A program made the translations under genes and the position numbers. Shown in pieces: positions 1-14,498 of a DNA stretch of 64,000 nt (position 1 is its first letter; each line of letters opens with the position of its first letter). The DNA is from Batillaria attramentaria (lineage: Eukaryota; Mollusca; Gastropoda; Batillariidae): NCBI GenBank assembly GCA_018292915.2, contig JACVVK020000344.1, positions 647,001 to 711,000 of the forward strand, read 5' to 3'. A model generated the notes under the pieces. The model saw only the letters and a program-made list of their open reading frames with translations. It ran no database searches and was not told the origin of the DNA.

Positions 1-81
1 ATTTGGCCCCAGCCGGGATACGAACTCACGACCCGAGCATTAGAATTCCAACGCTCTACCATTCGGCCACCCCGGCTCCCC
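1..81 (-). mobile_element. SINE-A copy, cut by window edge
   Basis: This is the tRNA-like head of the SINE-A family, read on the minus strand, with the rest of the element outside the window. The head ends at the typical GGGGAGCCGGGGTGGCCGAA border. The B-box promoter core GAGTTCG is present. Confidence 0.8.
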
Positions 82-1880
82 TTCTTTACCGAGAAGTATG
101 TGTCGTGCTTTCTACCAAAAAAAAAAAATTCTGCCATATCCTTTCCGTGTGCGTCATTCACCTTGATGCAAATCACTGCAATGATCGCGACAGCTATGGA
201 ACCTTGGACAGAAATTCAAGCCGGAAATTTAGACCAACTGCCTCTTCTTCCCCCCTCCCACCCTCTTTCATACGAAAACTTATCGAATCACCGTGCATTC
301 TCTCCCTGAAAAACAAAAGCAGTGATTTATATCAAGCCTCAAAATGGCCAACGCAAGCGGCTAAACTTTCAACAAACGCTGGGGGCCATTACAATTATCG
401 ATAAAAAGAAGGAAGATGGGGCAGATCTGGCCAGATGTAAAACACCGGCAGAGTGGAGCTCCTGGCAAGGGAAAGAGAAGGTAGCGGGCAAATAAAATGC
501 TGTCGCTGACACGTGCTAACTTTAATACGCGACAAGGCGACTTTTAGCACCTGACTGTGGAGTTTTTCCTGATACACTATCGGTATCTCTGTCGTACCAC
601 CCAGTGGATAGGGCTGGGGCGCAACCAGCAAGCGAGAGAGAGAGAGATGGGTGGATGGCTTAGTAGGGTTTTTGTTGTTTTTTTTTTGCTGAGGTTCGAA
701 CTACTTTATCATGTCACACGTAACATAGATTTATATACAACATAACAATAGGACATTGAGCATGAACTTCTTTGTTTGTTTGTTGTTCTTTATCTACCTT
801 TTTGTATTTGTAAAAGCCAGAGAGTGAAGTCTGTACAAATTAAATTTGACCTCATCAGCTCAAGGGTTCAGTCGAACAGTCACCTTAGTCGTCCAGATGT
901 TTATCATGACCTTACGGACGTTAATGATAATGATGATGATGATGATGATGATGTGTGTGTGCATAAGGGGGAGGCGTAATGTCCATTTTAGTGGAATCAG
1001 AGGCAAGACTGCACGAGGACAGAATTTGACTGGTCACTATGATTTTATAGGTGTGAGTAAAAGCGTGAACAAAAAAATTTCTGTGGAAGATTTTTGGAAT
1101 GTTGACTCATGACTCATGTGACAAACTCTTTGTGAACGACATGAATTCTTAAGGCAAGACTCACTGGGACTTAAATGTCAACTGTGACAGTGCTCCGGTC
1201 ACAAAATTTTACGACACGCAAAACTAATTATTAATCCGTTTAGATACTGGGTGAAGCAGCATTCTCCAAATACTTCCCCCGAGAGACACGTGACCCTGTG
1301 CTTGACCTCTCTCAGGTCATCAGCAGTGAATGGCTGATTCACTTCTAATTTATCAAGCTGAATCTTTATTGTTCAGCGCCCCATATAGACCCAGATGCGA
1401 GTTCTCCAACTTGCGGTAATCTCCCCCTGCTGATTGAGGAACTTTACGACAACCGCAATCCGTGCCGAACTGCATGTGCGCACGCACGCTTCCTATACTA
1501 ACCTACTATTGTAGTCACCCCGGCTAACATGCACATTTTAGAAATGTAAAATTACCCATCTTTGAAATGACTTACGTGGTAAACAAGACATACCCACCCA
1601 CCCTTTGCAGAAAGATCTTTATCCCAGATGATTGGAAAATATTCGGGTTGTAACTATATACAGTTACACGTTTGTAGCTGTATAGACCTACTTCTGGACT
1701 GACCGTATTTCAAGTCTTGTGCAACTCCAATGGAAAATCATTTCCACGCTTGTGCACTTGGAATAAGAATCTGTGTAATGTGAATTAGAGCGTTCAATAA
1801 TTGGTAATTAGAATTCTTCATTTTATTGAATGTCGCGGTTTGACCAATGTGACTACTGAGAACAGCACGCCTGCACAAAT
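82..1880. other. No gene seen
   Basis: I see no coding exon, RNA gene or recognisable transposon here. Short open frames lack domain-like composition. A short (GAT)n tract lies near 928-951. Confidence 0.5.
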
Positions 1881-1883
1881 CTC

Positions 1884-2010
1884 ACTTTTTTTTTTTTTTT
1901 TTTTTCTTTTTTTTTTTTTTTGGGGGGGGGGGGGGGGGGTCTGGAGAGGTAATCACTACTTTTATCCTTTTTTTTCCTTCTTTTTTTTTCTTTATTCTTT
2001 TCTTTTTGCC

Positions 2011-2071
<61 letters not shown>
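1884..2071. repeat. Compound low-complexity tract: poly-T, poly-G, (CT)n
   Basis: A T-run of about 35 bases is followed by about 20 G, a T-rich spacer and a (CT)n tract of about 58 bp. All open frames here are translations of this tract. Between 2072 and 2735 I see nothing further. Confidence 0.9.
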
Positions 2072-2736
2072 AATCAGTGTTTTAATTACTGATCGAGGGA
2101 AATAAACGCCGAATCTCTTCGATTCTAATCTCGCGAGAAAATCCGTGGCTCCAGTGACCACGTGGTCGGCATTTAGCGTTGATTGCGTCATAATAACGAC
2201 AGAGGGTTACGCCATGTTTGTAAACACGCCACAATCTCCAGACCTTATCAGACATCCCCCAGTTTGACGCTCGCATAAAAACACGACGTCTCGATTGGAG
2301 CAGGCATAAACTGAAAATATTTGGCCATTAGATACGATGTGCAGCCCACAAAATCACGTCTACCGCCCTCTGCAGAAAGGTCCTAAGGGAAGTGGATTTG
2401 ATAGACGTTTACGCCTTTTTTCTTGATGATGGCAGACGTGCTATAAAGAAACTAGCGTCTTGGCGGAGGATTTTTTTTTGTAACAGACCGAAGCCACCCA
2501 CATCGACATCCGAGTCGCAAGCGTGCACATTTTTAGGCTTACTGTCAATTTGGGCTCATTTCTGAGCCGCGCACTATGCTTTGACACGCTAATTGCTAGG
2601 AGTTTTGCGTGGTTCCCCCCATCAACAGTTTCCCCTGTCGACGCTGAAATTAAAGAGTTAAAAAGGTGGCGGAATTTTCCCTTTCAGCCTTTTCCTTAAC
2701 TCACCCATTCGTTAGTTTCTTGCGTTTTGATTATAG

Positions 2737-2737
2737 T

Positions 2738-2818
<81 letters not shown>
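2737..2818. repeat. (GT)n microsatellite
   Basis: About 40 uninterrupted GT units. The flanks on both sides show no gene. Confidence 0.95.
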
Positions 2819-2819
<1 letters not shown>

Positions 2820-3225
2820 GCTTACTTCATTTGCGAACTCTGTACTTTTTTTTGTTATTGCGTGAATTTTGGTTTATATATTACAGTGCAGGGCGTTTTT
2901 TTTTGTTTTTTTTTTCTTTTTCTTTTCTGAGAGCGAACAATTCGAGAGCTGCTAGGGACAAACCGACAAAGTTATTTTTATTTTCTTTGTTTTTCGGCTT
3001 TTTTTATACATTCATTATCACGTGAACAAGAGATTGTGTACGTGTGAACATGTGCATCCGTCATTATTAGAAGAAGTTGCGCTGAAATGAATAAATGAAA
3101 TTCAAGAAAGCGTCAATGCATGAACTTTGATACCTGAACAGGTTATAAGATGTCACGAATCATTACTAGATATTGGGTTTCAATTCTAACACTCTTTGCA
3201 TGCGGACGTGGGGGTGAAGATGGGG

Positions 3226-3401
3226 GGGGGAAGGGGGGGGGGAGAGGTAGGGATGTCCACAGTGCGCCTATGCTCATCAGTCTTTTACTGTCGTTTGCGG
3301 TTTTATTTGTTATTCGCTGTCACCGTGTTTCTTTTCGTCTTTTTTTTTTCTTTTTTTTTCTGGGGGGGGGGGGGGGTCTTTTGTTTTTATTTGCCTGCCA
3401 G

Positions 3402-3469
<68 letters not shown>
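3226..3469. repeat. G-runs and (CT)n microsatellite
   Basis: G-rich runs at 3226-3248 and 3362-3376 precede about 34 perfect CT units at 3401-3469. The same order (T-run, G-run, CT-run) occurs at 1884-2071. Confidence 0.9.
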
Positions 3470-3471
<2 letters not shown>

Positions 3472-3717
3472 CCCCGTAATCCTCAAACTTACTTGTAGAA
3501 GTCTTGAAGTTATGGAGAGCTTCCACAATAAAACGCCTATTCACAACGTTGTGCTTGCTTTCTGAATGCGTTTCCCACAGCGAGTGCATGATCGTTTTTG
3601 CAACTGGAGAGAAATGTAAGTTCGGAATTGGATTACTGTTCCTCTAGATGCTGGAGTTGCCGTGGCAAACACGTATTGTAAGATTCTGGACTGAGGACTC
3701 AAAGTACAAAGCTAACA

Positions 3718-3806
3718 AGCCCCCCCCCCCCCACCCCTCACCCTCACCCCCAACACACACACGAATGCATCCACACTCACGCATGCACGCGGGAGCGCGC
3801 ACATAT

Positions 3807-3851
<45 letters not shown>

Positions 3852-3942
3852 ACACACACACACTGTCACACACACACACACACACACACAACACACACAC
3901 ACACACACACACACACAACACACACACACACACACACACACA
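3718..3942. repeat. C-run and interrupted (CA)n microsatellite
   Basis: A C-run opens the tract. Four or five CA blocks follow, separated by single-base slips and short interruptions such as CTGTCA. Confidence 0.9.
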
Positions 3943-4364
3943 CTCCGTTGTTGTTGGTTGATTTGTTTTGTTTTTTGTTACTAGTTATTTAATTACTTTA
4001 CTCATGTCAAAAGACAACTATTCTCTGGGATGGGAGATATCCTGCAGATAATTTTTACCTTCATGGCAGGAAATCTTTGGACAAGCTCTCCCATATGGAT
4101 GATTTGGGCCCGTGCATTCTACATACATGTCACAGTACTCACATGCAGGTTTTTTTTTTTTTTTTTTTTACCGTGGATTGCAGTTGGAGTCCGTCCGTTT
4201 TGACTTCTCACCCGCAAATATTTATTTTTCATCTTTCTGCCATATGCATGCGACACACAGTCCACAAATTACCCAGATTCCAAAATTTTCACACTCGACT
4301 GAAAACACACGAACCCAAGCCTAGAGCGTATTTCCATCTATCTCCGGAATTGAAAACAGAAGTG

Positions 4365-4404
4365 CTGCAGAGAGAGAGAGAGAGAGATGAAGAGAGAGAG
4401 AGAG
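4365..4404. repeat. (GA)n microsatellite
   Basis: Two GA blocks are broken by a short ATGA interruption. Confidence 0.85.
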
Positions 4405-4611
4405 CTCGGAATTCAGAACTCTTCTCTGAGCAGTAGTCAGTAGATGGACCTGAATACTATTTCTAAAATCGAAAATGACGGAAATTGTATTTGTTTACAT
4501 AATAATTCCGAATACAGCAGTATTGTTTGCAAAGTTTGTACATACATATGCATGTATATATACGAAAGTTTGACTCCATCTTGAGACTGAGCTGAGAGCT
4601 ATCTACCCGTC

Positions 4612-4613
<2 letters not shown>

Positions 4614-4697
<84 letters not shown>

Positions 4698-4760
4698 CAC
4701 ACGCGCACGCACGCACGCACGCACGCACGCAACGCACGCACGCGCACACACACACACCAG
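4614..4760. repeat. (CA)n followed by (GCAC)n
   Basis: About 40 CA units pass into a GCAC tetramer array. The same CA/GCAC combination recurs at 62893-63020 and, as GT/GTGC, at 52691-52790. Confidence 0.9.
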
Positions 4761-6098
4761 AGTGGCGCACGGTGTAATGCAAGCACACACGGAGTGAACC
4801 ACAGAGAGAGAGAGAGAGAGGGGGGGGGGAGGGGCAGAAAAATTATCATCAAATCGGTCACGGCTGTTTAAGAAACGTTTACGCAAAATATCAAACAAAC
4901 CCTACCCCTCTCTAACTCTCTCAGTGACCCTTACACAAGCAACGACATGAAACAATTATAGGGCAGGCCTCATAAACAAAGAGCCAAGCATGGGTCGACG
5001 ATAGAGCGGGGAAACAAACAAACATCGCGAACAGAGCACGTGTTTCGAAAGTCCTCCCAGTTTGTTTTTTCGCCGTACGAGAGTTGATTTTTTTTAGCCC
5101 CTGGCTTCCTGAGTGTGGAAAATGATCTACCTCGCGCAGAGGAATCAGTTTCTTCCGCGCTCTGGGAAAATGGGAGTTCTACACACTACGGAGTCATGAC
5201 TGTAGCAGCGTGGAGGGGGGTGGAGGTCGGGCAGGTCGGTGGGGGATGGACGGAGGGGGGGGGGGGAGAGGAGTTATTTTCTCGAAGGTGGAGGAGGAGG
5301 GAAATTTTCTCAGTAAATATATGGATAGAGGTTTTGTTGTGGTTTGAGGCGGGTTTCGTCCTCAAAATCTTCCTGGAAGATTGTGACATCAGTACTGTGA
5401 AATTCGTTAGCATGTCTGTGAGTGTTGTGTCAATGAGATAGGTGTACAAGAATTATTAAGTTCAGCTAGTTGCGGCGACGCGGTGCACTGTTATTCAATT
5501 AAGGTCTATTTTCGTCGTCTAGTATTATGAATTGTAAAATATTACGACACAAAACAGCTTTAGGGACTTGATTTGAAAAGAAACATAAACACCCATCAAT
5601 ACATACTTTTTCTACATAATTTTATACGTTTTCCACATATACGGTTTCTGCATATCCAGCTTCCAGTGATTCCACAGTAATAATAATTCTTCAACAAGCC
5701 AGTTGCACGTGTTTTCGGCAAAGGCCTCATCAGACTGGCGTTGAACTGCTGCAGTGTGGAAGCAGCTTTGAAGACTATATTGGGCAATTTTATGAGCCTG
5801 TCAGGCCCTCGGATAGACTCGGTATTAAGTGGAAAAGCAGACTCCAAAACGCGGATCAAAGAAAAAGCTGGTTTGGAACTGAGAACATGTTTTCGGCGGA
5901 AGCCGAGAGAGAGAGAGAGAGAGAGAGAAGATGAGAGATGAGGTAAATTAAAATATTTTCGGAAATATATTCATTGGATCTTTGAAAGAGTCCTTAAGAA
6001 GTTATGAGTTTGTTAGAATCACACACGATGGAGACAACAAAGTGAAATCAGTATGAAAATAAGGAAACTGACAAACAAAAACTGATGAATTATTCGGT

Positions 6099-6100
<2 letters not shown>
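4761..6100. other. No gene seen
   Basis: G-rich stretches (about 5215-5270) and a GA tract near 5908-5930 are present. No exon-like frame or known element is visible. Confidence 0.5.
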
Positions 6101-6160
<60 letters not shown>

Positions 6161-6178
6161 GTGTGTGTGTGTGTGTGC
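6101..6178. repeat. (GT)n microsatellite
   Basis: A long GT tract with one TT slip near its end, followed by a GC-rich GCGGCGCCGCGCGCG segment. Confidence 0.95.
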
Positions 6179-7195
6179 GGCGGCGCCGCGCGCGAATAAG
6201 CAATAGCAGTGCATTTTACAAGAGCAGAGAAGAGTGGTAGAGAGAGAGAGGGTTTTTTTATGTATGTGTCCTTTTTGATTTATTTTACGTACTGTCATTT
6301 GTTAATATGCACATGTCCTTTAAAAAAAAAGTGTCTCTATAAAGGTTCTTTGATTTTGTTTGAGACGGAAATAACACTGAAGCAAGCAAGAAGAGTGGTT
6401 ATGACAAAACCGAACCTAAACTTGACAAAGAAAACAGTCACGATAAACACCACAACTGACAATATACTGTACAAAACAATTAGGTATAGTAGATTTCCAC
6501 AGTATTCAAATCACAACAAATTCCTAATGTTTATACATATGACAATAAACTTATGTTATGTGTATTGAAATTTAAATTATAAAACTACTTACTATTGACT
6601 GCAGCTTGTTTACCATAAACTATCGCGCTATTTGGCGTGAAAAATGTTTGGCAATCACCTTACACCCCCCCTCCCCCCCCCCCCCACACACACACACACA
6701 CCACTCAGATGTCTTTGCACCAAGAAGAGTATCCACCAGGGTTAACCTACAATGTCCCGATGTAATGTATTTACGGAGATCGTAAGTCAGCAAGGGGAGA
6801 CTTTCATGTGTCTGTAAAAGTGATAATACGTCACCATGCGCCGCCATAATTCCCACACTGCTGAGCGACAATTCCGTTTCCGTTTCCGTTCGACCTGTCA
6901 GAGCCCTGAGAGCAATTGCAGCCTGTAATGTTACTCCCCATCGTCGCTTCTACACATCGCCATGATGGTATATCTTCTTCTTTTTTTTCCCCCTGCCACT
7001 TCTGTTGTAAGAGAAAAAAAAATATTCGAGCTGATCTCGCTGGCGGAAGCGCGTCTCTAATTCAGTTCAAAACTCAGCCCGAAAAGTCCATCTCAAACCT
7101 GAGGTGGCCAGTGTGCAGGGCACTGACCAGAGAGAGCATGCGATTTTTCGCCGGGCTGAGCCCTAAACTGTAATTGTACATGGCCACACATTTGC

Positions 7196-7440
7196 TATCT
7201 TTTTCCTGAAGCATGTTTGCCATTCCGTGGCCCCTCCCTTATGGAATGGGATGCTAAACGTGCACACTTGAAACTATCTTTAAAGTGAAAGCGTGTGTAA
7301 ACGAAGGCAATACAGGGGCCGAAAACGAGTCTGCACTTCTCTTTGACTCGATTTGGTGAGGGAAAATCTCCAAACAAATTCCTGTTCTCCAGGGAATTCG
7401 AACCCCGATACTGACCTCAGGATCGACGAATCCCCCTGTT
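7196..7440 (-). mobile_element. SINE-C copy
   Basis: Similar sequence recurs at 38740-38930 and, inverted, at 46924-47038. Shared landmarks are GTGCACACTTGA, a CGAAGGC.A block, CGAGTCTGCAC and TTTGACTCG.TTTGGT. Read on the minus strand it carries a tRNA B-box core GGTTCGAATTCC at about 7390-7405. I therefore call it a tRNA-derived SINE on the minus strand. Its ends are not sharply defined. Confidence 0.6.
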
Positions 7441-7894
7441 CATCTTGGCCCTATTTCTATCCGTAGCAAGCTGTTCATCTCTTTCAAAACCTCGTAACTA
7501 ACTGACAGTTACTGACTACATCATGATAAGTGAAAAGATAAAAATTGTTTTGTCTTTGTCCGGCTGTTACCGACAGACAAACACACAGATCTCATTCAAA
7601 ATAAGAGTTCCACACAAATCGACTAACACTGTGAAATATTTATCAAGTCAAAATATCTTACAGTAGCCGGCAGTTGAATCGGTTAAGTAACCATTATTGG
7701 ATGTTCTCATGACTACAGGAAAACACCGCTACACAATTTTTACATGCAATAATAATTTCCTGATAGTGTTTCAACACGGGGTGTAATCAAAATGGACCGG
7801 GGTGTTTCCTGTGCTACTCCGCTTCAAAGGTTTTGACGATGACTGCTGTCCGTAACGTTGCATTGTGGTGATGCGTTGGTCAAAGTCGTTGCCA

Positions 7895-8163
7895 GGGCCC
7901 GCATGTAAAAGTCGAGGTTAGGGATTTTAACCCAGTTTTAGAGTCTAACCTCGAACTAAACTTGCTCTAGGCTTTTTTTTTTTTTTTACCAGGAAGCGGA
8001 TCCATTCCACCATGGTGCCTAAGCCGTTAGAGAAGGAATTTTTTTTTTTTACCTTTCTTCGCTTCCTTTTTTTTTCAATTTTGTTTTTGGGTTTCTTTGG
8101 TCCTAGTCTGGATTAGGCCCGTAGACGTGGGTTAAACTGACCTCGAGTTTTACATACGGGCCC
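7895..8163. mobile_element. Foldback/MITE element, copy 1 (MITE-1)
   Basis: The left end GGGCCCGCATGTAAAA is an inverted copy of the right end, which reads GGGCCCGTATGTAAAA when reverse complemented. The inverted repeat continues through a CTCGAGGTTAG block. T-rich runs fill the middle and no coding capacity is visible. A second copy with the same ends lies at 62001-62302. No clear target-site duplication is seen. Confidence 0.75.
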
Positions 8164-8729
8164 AGGCTGATGAACGGCCCCTTTCTCAATTTCATGCCGA
8201 CAAACTGACGTCCGTTGGAAACACTCGGTGCTACTCAAATTTGAAAATGGAAAACGGCACTCGGTTCTACTGCTTGGAAAAACACTCTGTCATGGCGGTG
8301 CTGCTACTCGAAGCAGAGTAGCACCCGAAACACACCAGTCCATTTTGACTGCACCCCGTGTTCAACACCCTAGGATGCTTTGCCGTTTTGTGTATGAAAT
8401 CCAGTGGCAAGGGTGTATCAGAAAAGCGTAGCCGTACAATTTAATTTTTCGCTAGCTTTAAAGCCAGCATGCTTTCATATCGGACGATCTCATAGCCATA
8501 CAGATACCTCCATAACTCGGTTTATCGGCGGCAATCTGACGCGCACACTGTCATAAATTACGGGGGAGTATACCTAGTATCCTTGGTTTCACGGGGCGCA
8601 GGCAGATCTAAATTCACACCCCATAAATTACTTTCAGAATTTGTTTTCCATGCACGCTGCGGTCAAATTCGCTGCTATCTATAGCCACATGATGTGTTCG
8701 ACGCATGACTGGCAGGGATGTTGATGATG

Positions 8730-9531
<802 letters not shown>

Positions 9532-9539
9532 TTTCGTTA

Positions 9540-10400
9540 TGTTTTGTTTTGTTTCTATTTTTGTTTTTTACTTTTCTTGGGTTTCGCGTTTGTTTTAGTT
9601 TTGCCTTGTTGGTTTGTTTGGGTTTTTTTTTTTTGCGTTTTTGGTTTTTTTGTGTGTTAATTTTGTTTTGTTTGTTTGTGTTTCCTTTTATACGGAGAAC
9701 TTTTTTTCTGAATGGGAGGGGTGAAGGAATGTTTGATGTTTTATTTTGTTGTTTGTATTGTTGGTGATGGTGGTGGTGGTGGGTATTTTCTGTGGTGTTC
9801 TTCTTCTTCTGTTCCTTATCAGAGGTGGGGGGCGGGGGGGGGGGAGTGCTTTGTTTTGTCTTGTGTTTTTGCTGAACTCCGGCGTCCCACGGTAGCACAG
9901 CAGGGTTCCATGCTGGGTATCCCAACCGACAGCGTGTTGATTTCCTAAGATCACCACCAGGCAGAAACTGAATGCATGGACTAACTCCGGGCGAGGCTTA
10001 TTTGGCTCTAATTCGCCAGTTAGCAGGTAAAAAAGCTAATTTCCCGTCCCCTCCCACCAGCCCGTGTTTACCAAGCGGAGGGGCCGAACCTCCGAATTAG
10101 CCTCCTACACATACCGTGCAGTGTGGCACGACCAAGAAGGGGGTGGGGGTGGGGGTGGGGGGTTGCACGTGCAACTGTGCGCTCGTTCTCTCTGTCTGGC
10201 AGTGTCTGGGCTTGGGCTGGCTACTCATTTGGCTACTGACAGAAGCGTAGGAAGAATGGGACGGGATGGGGGGGGGGGGGTGAAGGGGAGGTTGGATGGG
10301 ACGGAGGGGAGAGGGAGGGGGATGGGGAAAGTCCTAAAAACATAAAAAAACCAGGGGGTATGGGGGGGGGGGGGAGGGGGGAGAAAGAGGGATGGGGGGG
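9540..10400. other. T/G-rich low-complexity DNA, no gene seen
   Basis: TTTTG-rich sequence to about 9780, then GGT, TTC and G runs (10137-10160, 10265-10400). No exon is supported. Confidence 0.5.
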
Positions 10401-10542
10401 GGGAGGGTGTGTGAGAAAGAGGTGGGGGTAACCTCAGTTTCCTCTCCAGTTTTTTATCACTGTTCTGTAACCGCATCTTCTTCATTTTGTATCGTTTTCT
10501 TTGTCAAAATCAACATTTCGCTTCTACAAAATACCAGATTTC

Positions 10543-10544
<2 letters not shown>

Positions 10545-10606
<62 letters not shown>
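10545..10606. repeat. (GT)n microsatellite
   Basis: About 31 GT units, followed at 10629 by a G-run. Confidence 0.95.
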
Positions 10607-10612
<6 letters not shown>

Positions 10613-11216
10613 ATTTCTCTTTTTTGTGAGGGGGGGGGGGTGACGGGGGGATTTCGGGCCGGTTGCTTTTATTCAAATATCTGCTGAAAGGGAAGACTGA
10701 TTCAGTTGGGCCCGGAGTGAGAGGGGGATATTACAGAATAGTTTTTCCAACCTACTCTAGATATCAGCCACATAACTTGCTGCGGCTTCTTCTAGAAACT
10801 AGTAGAGGGTTCAAGTTCACGCCTCGGCCCCACCACTTCAACAATAAGGAACGGGCACTGGCCTCTGCTTACAGCTCTTCCTACGCCTGTGGACTATGCA
10901 TCCGTGCGCGTGCACAGAGCGTGCAGTTGTGCGCGTGCACCTGGGGGAGAAGGGACACTGATAAGGACAAATTAGAGACTGAAATGACCCGGGGGAGATC
11001 ATCTGATAGCGCCCCAGGGGATCGGACGCACTGGGTTCTGTCCCCTTGGGAGGTCATCCGTGACCTCATTAGACAGGCTAGACTGAAGAGTCCCTCCTCC
11101 TCCTCCTCCGGACGGAGAGAGAGAGAGAGATTTTATTCTCCACGCGTCAGGATTCGAAAACGAATTACGATTTTCTCGACAGAGAGTCCAACGATATGCG
11201 AAGTATGATTAACCGA

Positions 11217-11217
<1 letters not shown>

Positions 11218-11264
<47 letters not shown>
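11218..11264. repeat. (CA)n microsatellite
   Basis: About 23 CA units. The open frame upstream (10663-11208) has no recognisable domain and I do not call it a gene. Confidence 0.9.
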
Positions 11265-11269
<5 letters not shown>

Positions 11270-12048
11270 TCGGTTTCCAAGGAAGAAAGGAAAAGTGCGA
11301 CCCATAGAATAACAGAACTAGACTACACCTTTTAATTTCATCCGGATGTCTTCATTGCAGTTCTTATTCTAAAATTAATACTTAATTAATACTGACTACT
11401 CTTTCTTTCACAAATACTGCAACGTGCAAATACCACGGTACAGGTCAGTGATTCTCGAGTCACTGTCAGCGCTCGAGAACATGCGCGAACCAGCAGGATT
11501 TTAAACGACGCGAGACTGGCTTACGCCGATAGACTTATTCGACTCTGCCGTGTAAACTTTCGAGCCCATGCGTAGGAAATTGAACGTCGCAAAAGAAACC
11601 GCAACAAAACAAAACAAAACAAAAAACACAAGCGTCTCAGTTTTTGGACTGAGATGCTAGCGATTCCAGCGTATTCAATAAGCCACCACAGCGGGCTCGG
11701 TGCTGGCGATACGGCGTAAGAAGCAGCTTAGCGTATCGGGGAGGGCAAGTGTCACAGTGACAGTGATGAATAGTGCTGCTCCTTCACGGACAATCGCTTC
11801 CCACCGCGACATAAAAACTGTGGAGAACTGACTCTTGCTCTCCGCATGCAGTAGATCACCGCTGATATAGGAATTTTCAATCCAACCAGGGAACTGGGGC
11901 ATGAAAAGTAGAACCGAATTACTGACTGTTTTTGTTTGTTTCTTTCTTTTCTTCTTTCTGGTTTGTTTTTCTGTTTGTTTGTTGTTGTTGTTTGATATTT
12001 TCGTTGTTTCAGTTTTATTTTCATAGTTTGTTTTCCTATGCCCCCAGA

Positions 12049-12105
12049 GGGTTAGAAAAATAAACTTGACTTGACTTGTCTTGACTTGACTTGACTTGAC
12101 TTGCA
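12049..12105 (+). repeat. (ACTTG)n pentamer tract after AATAAA
   Basis: AAAAATAAACTTGACTTG passes into repeated ACTTG units. A polyadenylation-like motif directly followed by a short tandem tail resembles a retroposon 3' end. Similar TTGACTTGACTTG fragments occur near 24484, 25440 and 28219. Confidence 0.5.
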
Positions 12106-12336
12106 TGCAACAAGGATGTTTTTCACCCTTTTCACAAAACTTCATTATGAACACTTCGTGTACCTGCGACACTTTGTAAGGGTATAATATACTGATAATA
12201 ATATGCATATGCACTCCACCCCCCCTGCAGACTCCACCCCCTTCTCCTGTTTTTTTGTCAAAACTTATCATCCCCCCCCCCCCCCCCCCCGCGCTACGAG
12301 CATGCTGAGCATGGAGTTTTTCAGCGCGTTACAAGA

Positions 12337-12340
<4 letters not shown>

Positions 12341-12369
<29 letters not shown>
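12341..12369. repeat. (ATC)n microsatellite
   Basis: About 10 ATC units, following a C-run at 12273-12290. Nothing else is visible from 12370 to 13145. Confidence 0.9.
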
Positions 12370-13157
12370 GTAGCGGCCAGTGTTAATAATTGGTCATGTG
12401 TGCCAACTAAGCATGTGTAATCACATAATTATCAAACCACTCACTGGAACTTTAAGTATGACTTTTTTAGTATTTTGAAAATGAAATGCTTTAAAAGAAA
12501 ATAAACATACACCTGGCTGGGGTCAGAATTCCAGAGAGGAACCCTGTTTAGTTTGCACTGCCGGAACAGATGCTAAAGTCATTATACATGTGTGCTGCAC
12601 CCGGTGCTCCATCACACGACAACCCCCCGTGTCATCATGTCACGGTGCCAGCTAGGGTCGTTCCCACACTTGCTTGCAACACCCATTCATAGCGCAAATA
12701 GTACGGTAGATTGATTTTCTTTTTTTTAAAGTCAGGATGCAGAAGTACTTGATTTTTTAACACATTTCGTACCGCGCACGAGTACTCCACGTTTCAGTTT
12801 GACTCTTAATCGGTTTTGGTCCTGTATGCAAAAAAACATGCAAGATTTACGGAATCGCGCTTACTGCAAGTATAATCAAAGTGAACACTCCCACTGGGCC
12901 ACATTTAAATTAATTATTATATTGTTTTAGTGAGGTCACCGGTGCACTGACAACCCTAACTTGAAGTTAATTGGTAGGAACTGAGTTAAAGGGCTTGAAA
13001 GAGAAACTTGTACTTGACTTCTGTGTTGAGTATGCCTAACATCTGCAGAAATTATGAATTTTGCAACTTCGGACTTGTAACGTCAGTTCACCTTTCTCTG
13101 AAACAAACAAGACAAAACAAACAGAACGCGCAACCAAACGATACCAAGAAAGACAAG

Positions 13158-13329
13158 GGTGGGTGGGTGTTTGAGGGGTTTAACGTCCTTTTCCACCACA
13201 TACGGGTGATATCAAAGACGGGGCAACGATGAAAAAGCCAGCACAAATATTTGGCCCCAGCCGGGATACGAACTCACGACCCGAGCATTAGAAGTCCAAC
13301 GCTCTACCATTCGGCCACCCCGGCTCCCC
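13158..13329 (-). mobile_element. SINE-A copy with 12-bp target duplication
   Basis: Full-length minus-strand copy flanked by the exact direct repeat AAGAAAGACAAG at 13146-13157 and 13330-13341. Confidence 0.92.
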
Positions 13330-13469
13330 AAGAAAGACAAGAAATACATTACTGGGGTGACAGTGTATCTTTTCAGGACGGAGGTGAAAAAGACCAGATA
13401 AGAAAAAAATAAACAACCACAAGTTTATGTCTTCTGAAGAGTAAAAAGGCATGCGATCATAGTCTGTGC

Positions 13470-13470
<1 letters not shown>

Positions 13471-13538
<68 letters not shown>
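13471..13538. repeat. (CT)n microsatellite
   Basis: About 34 CT units. Confidence 0.95.
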
Positions 13539-13545
<7 letters not shown>

Positions 13546-13931
13546 CAAATCTTAAAATTAAATTTCCTCACCGCCTAGTCACCTCGGCCCATCCCCCCCA
13601 CCCCCCAACACACCTAAACTAATATTCTCCACACACACACCCTTGCATCTCAACCGTACAGGGGAAAAACACGGAAGCGCTTTGGTATTTCACTACATCG
13701 GTCCAATATTTTTATCTGCAGATTGTGTCCCCCGCAGTATCGTATCATTCCCAATTAGCGCCCATGCTGCTTGTACCCCCCACCCACGCGTCGCTTCCGC
13801 CAGCATTCGCCCATTAGCCCACCGATGGCACATTCTCAGTCGTGAAATTCCACAGAGAGTGCATGTCTACCTGCTCTGCGGAGGGAGATGCTCGATATTA
13901 GTTCAGTTCATTTCATTCAGGGCACCTCACG

Positions 13932-14025
13932 TCATAATAATAATAATAATGAGTGTTGTATAGGCGCTTTACCCATTTTCATGAATCGGCTCAAAGCGCC
14001 GCGAACTGAACCCAACACGCACGCT
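13932..14025 (-). mobile_element. Retroposon 3' tail with (ATT)n end
   Basis: On the minus strand the order is GGCGCTTTGAGCC, then AAAGCGCC, then TATACAACACTC, then (ATT)n. A GCGCTTTGAG block followed by AAAGCGCTATA and a trinucleotide tail is a form often seen at non-LTR element and SINE 3' ends. The family is not assigned. Confidence 0.5.
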
Positions 14026-14378
14026 CACGTGTATCACACGCATTCTCTCACACACTGGACATAATCATTTTACAATCACGTGGTGCGAAGGGTCAGCTCA
14101 GCTATTTAATTTTCGGAATTTAGAATTGCATATATTTTTTCAAATTTGGTGGGCTGAACATTTCAAAAGCATGGATTTACATAGAATGGAAAAAGAATGC
14201 TGTGTGATGATTTCTGGTCATCGCTGTCTGCTTTTTGACTGGATTTGTTGCAGGAGAAATGAGTTGCCACGAAAAGCAAATTTTCAACCGTAAAAATTTT
14301 ACTTTGAGCCACAAACGGATGTTTACGTAAATTATTATTATCATTACTTCTCGTTGCGGACAACAAGTAGCTTAATTA

Positions 14379-14380
<2 letters not shown>

Positions 14381-14434
<54 letters not shown>

Positions 14435-14436
14435 GT

Positions 14437-14498
<62 letters not shown>

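Noticed and set aside
10663..11208. 181-codon plus-strand open frame
   Set aside because: Low-complexity Arg/Ser-rich sequence without a recognisable family.
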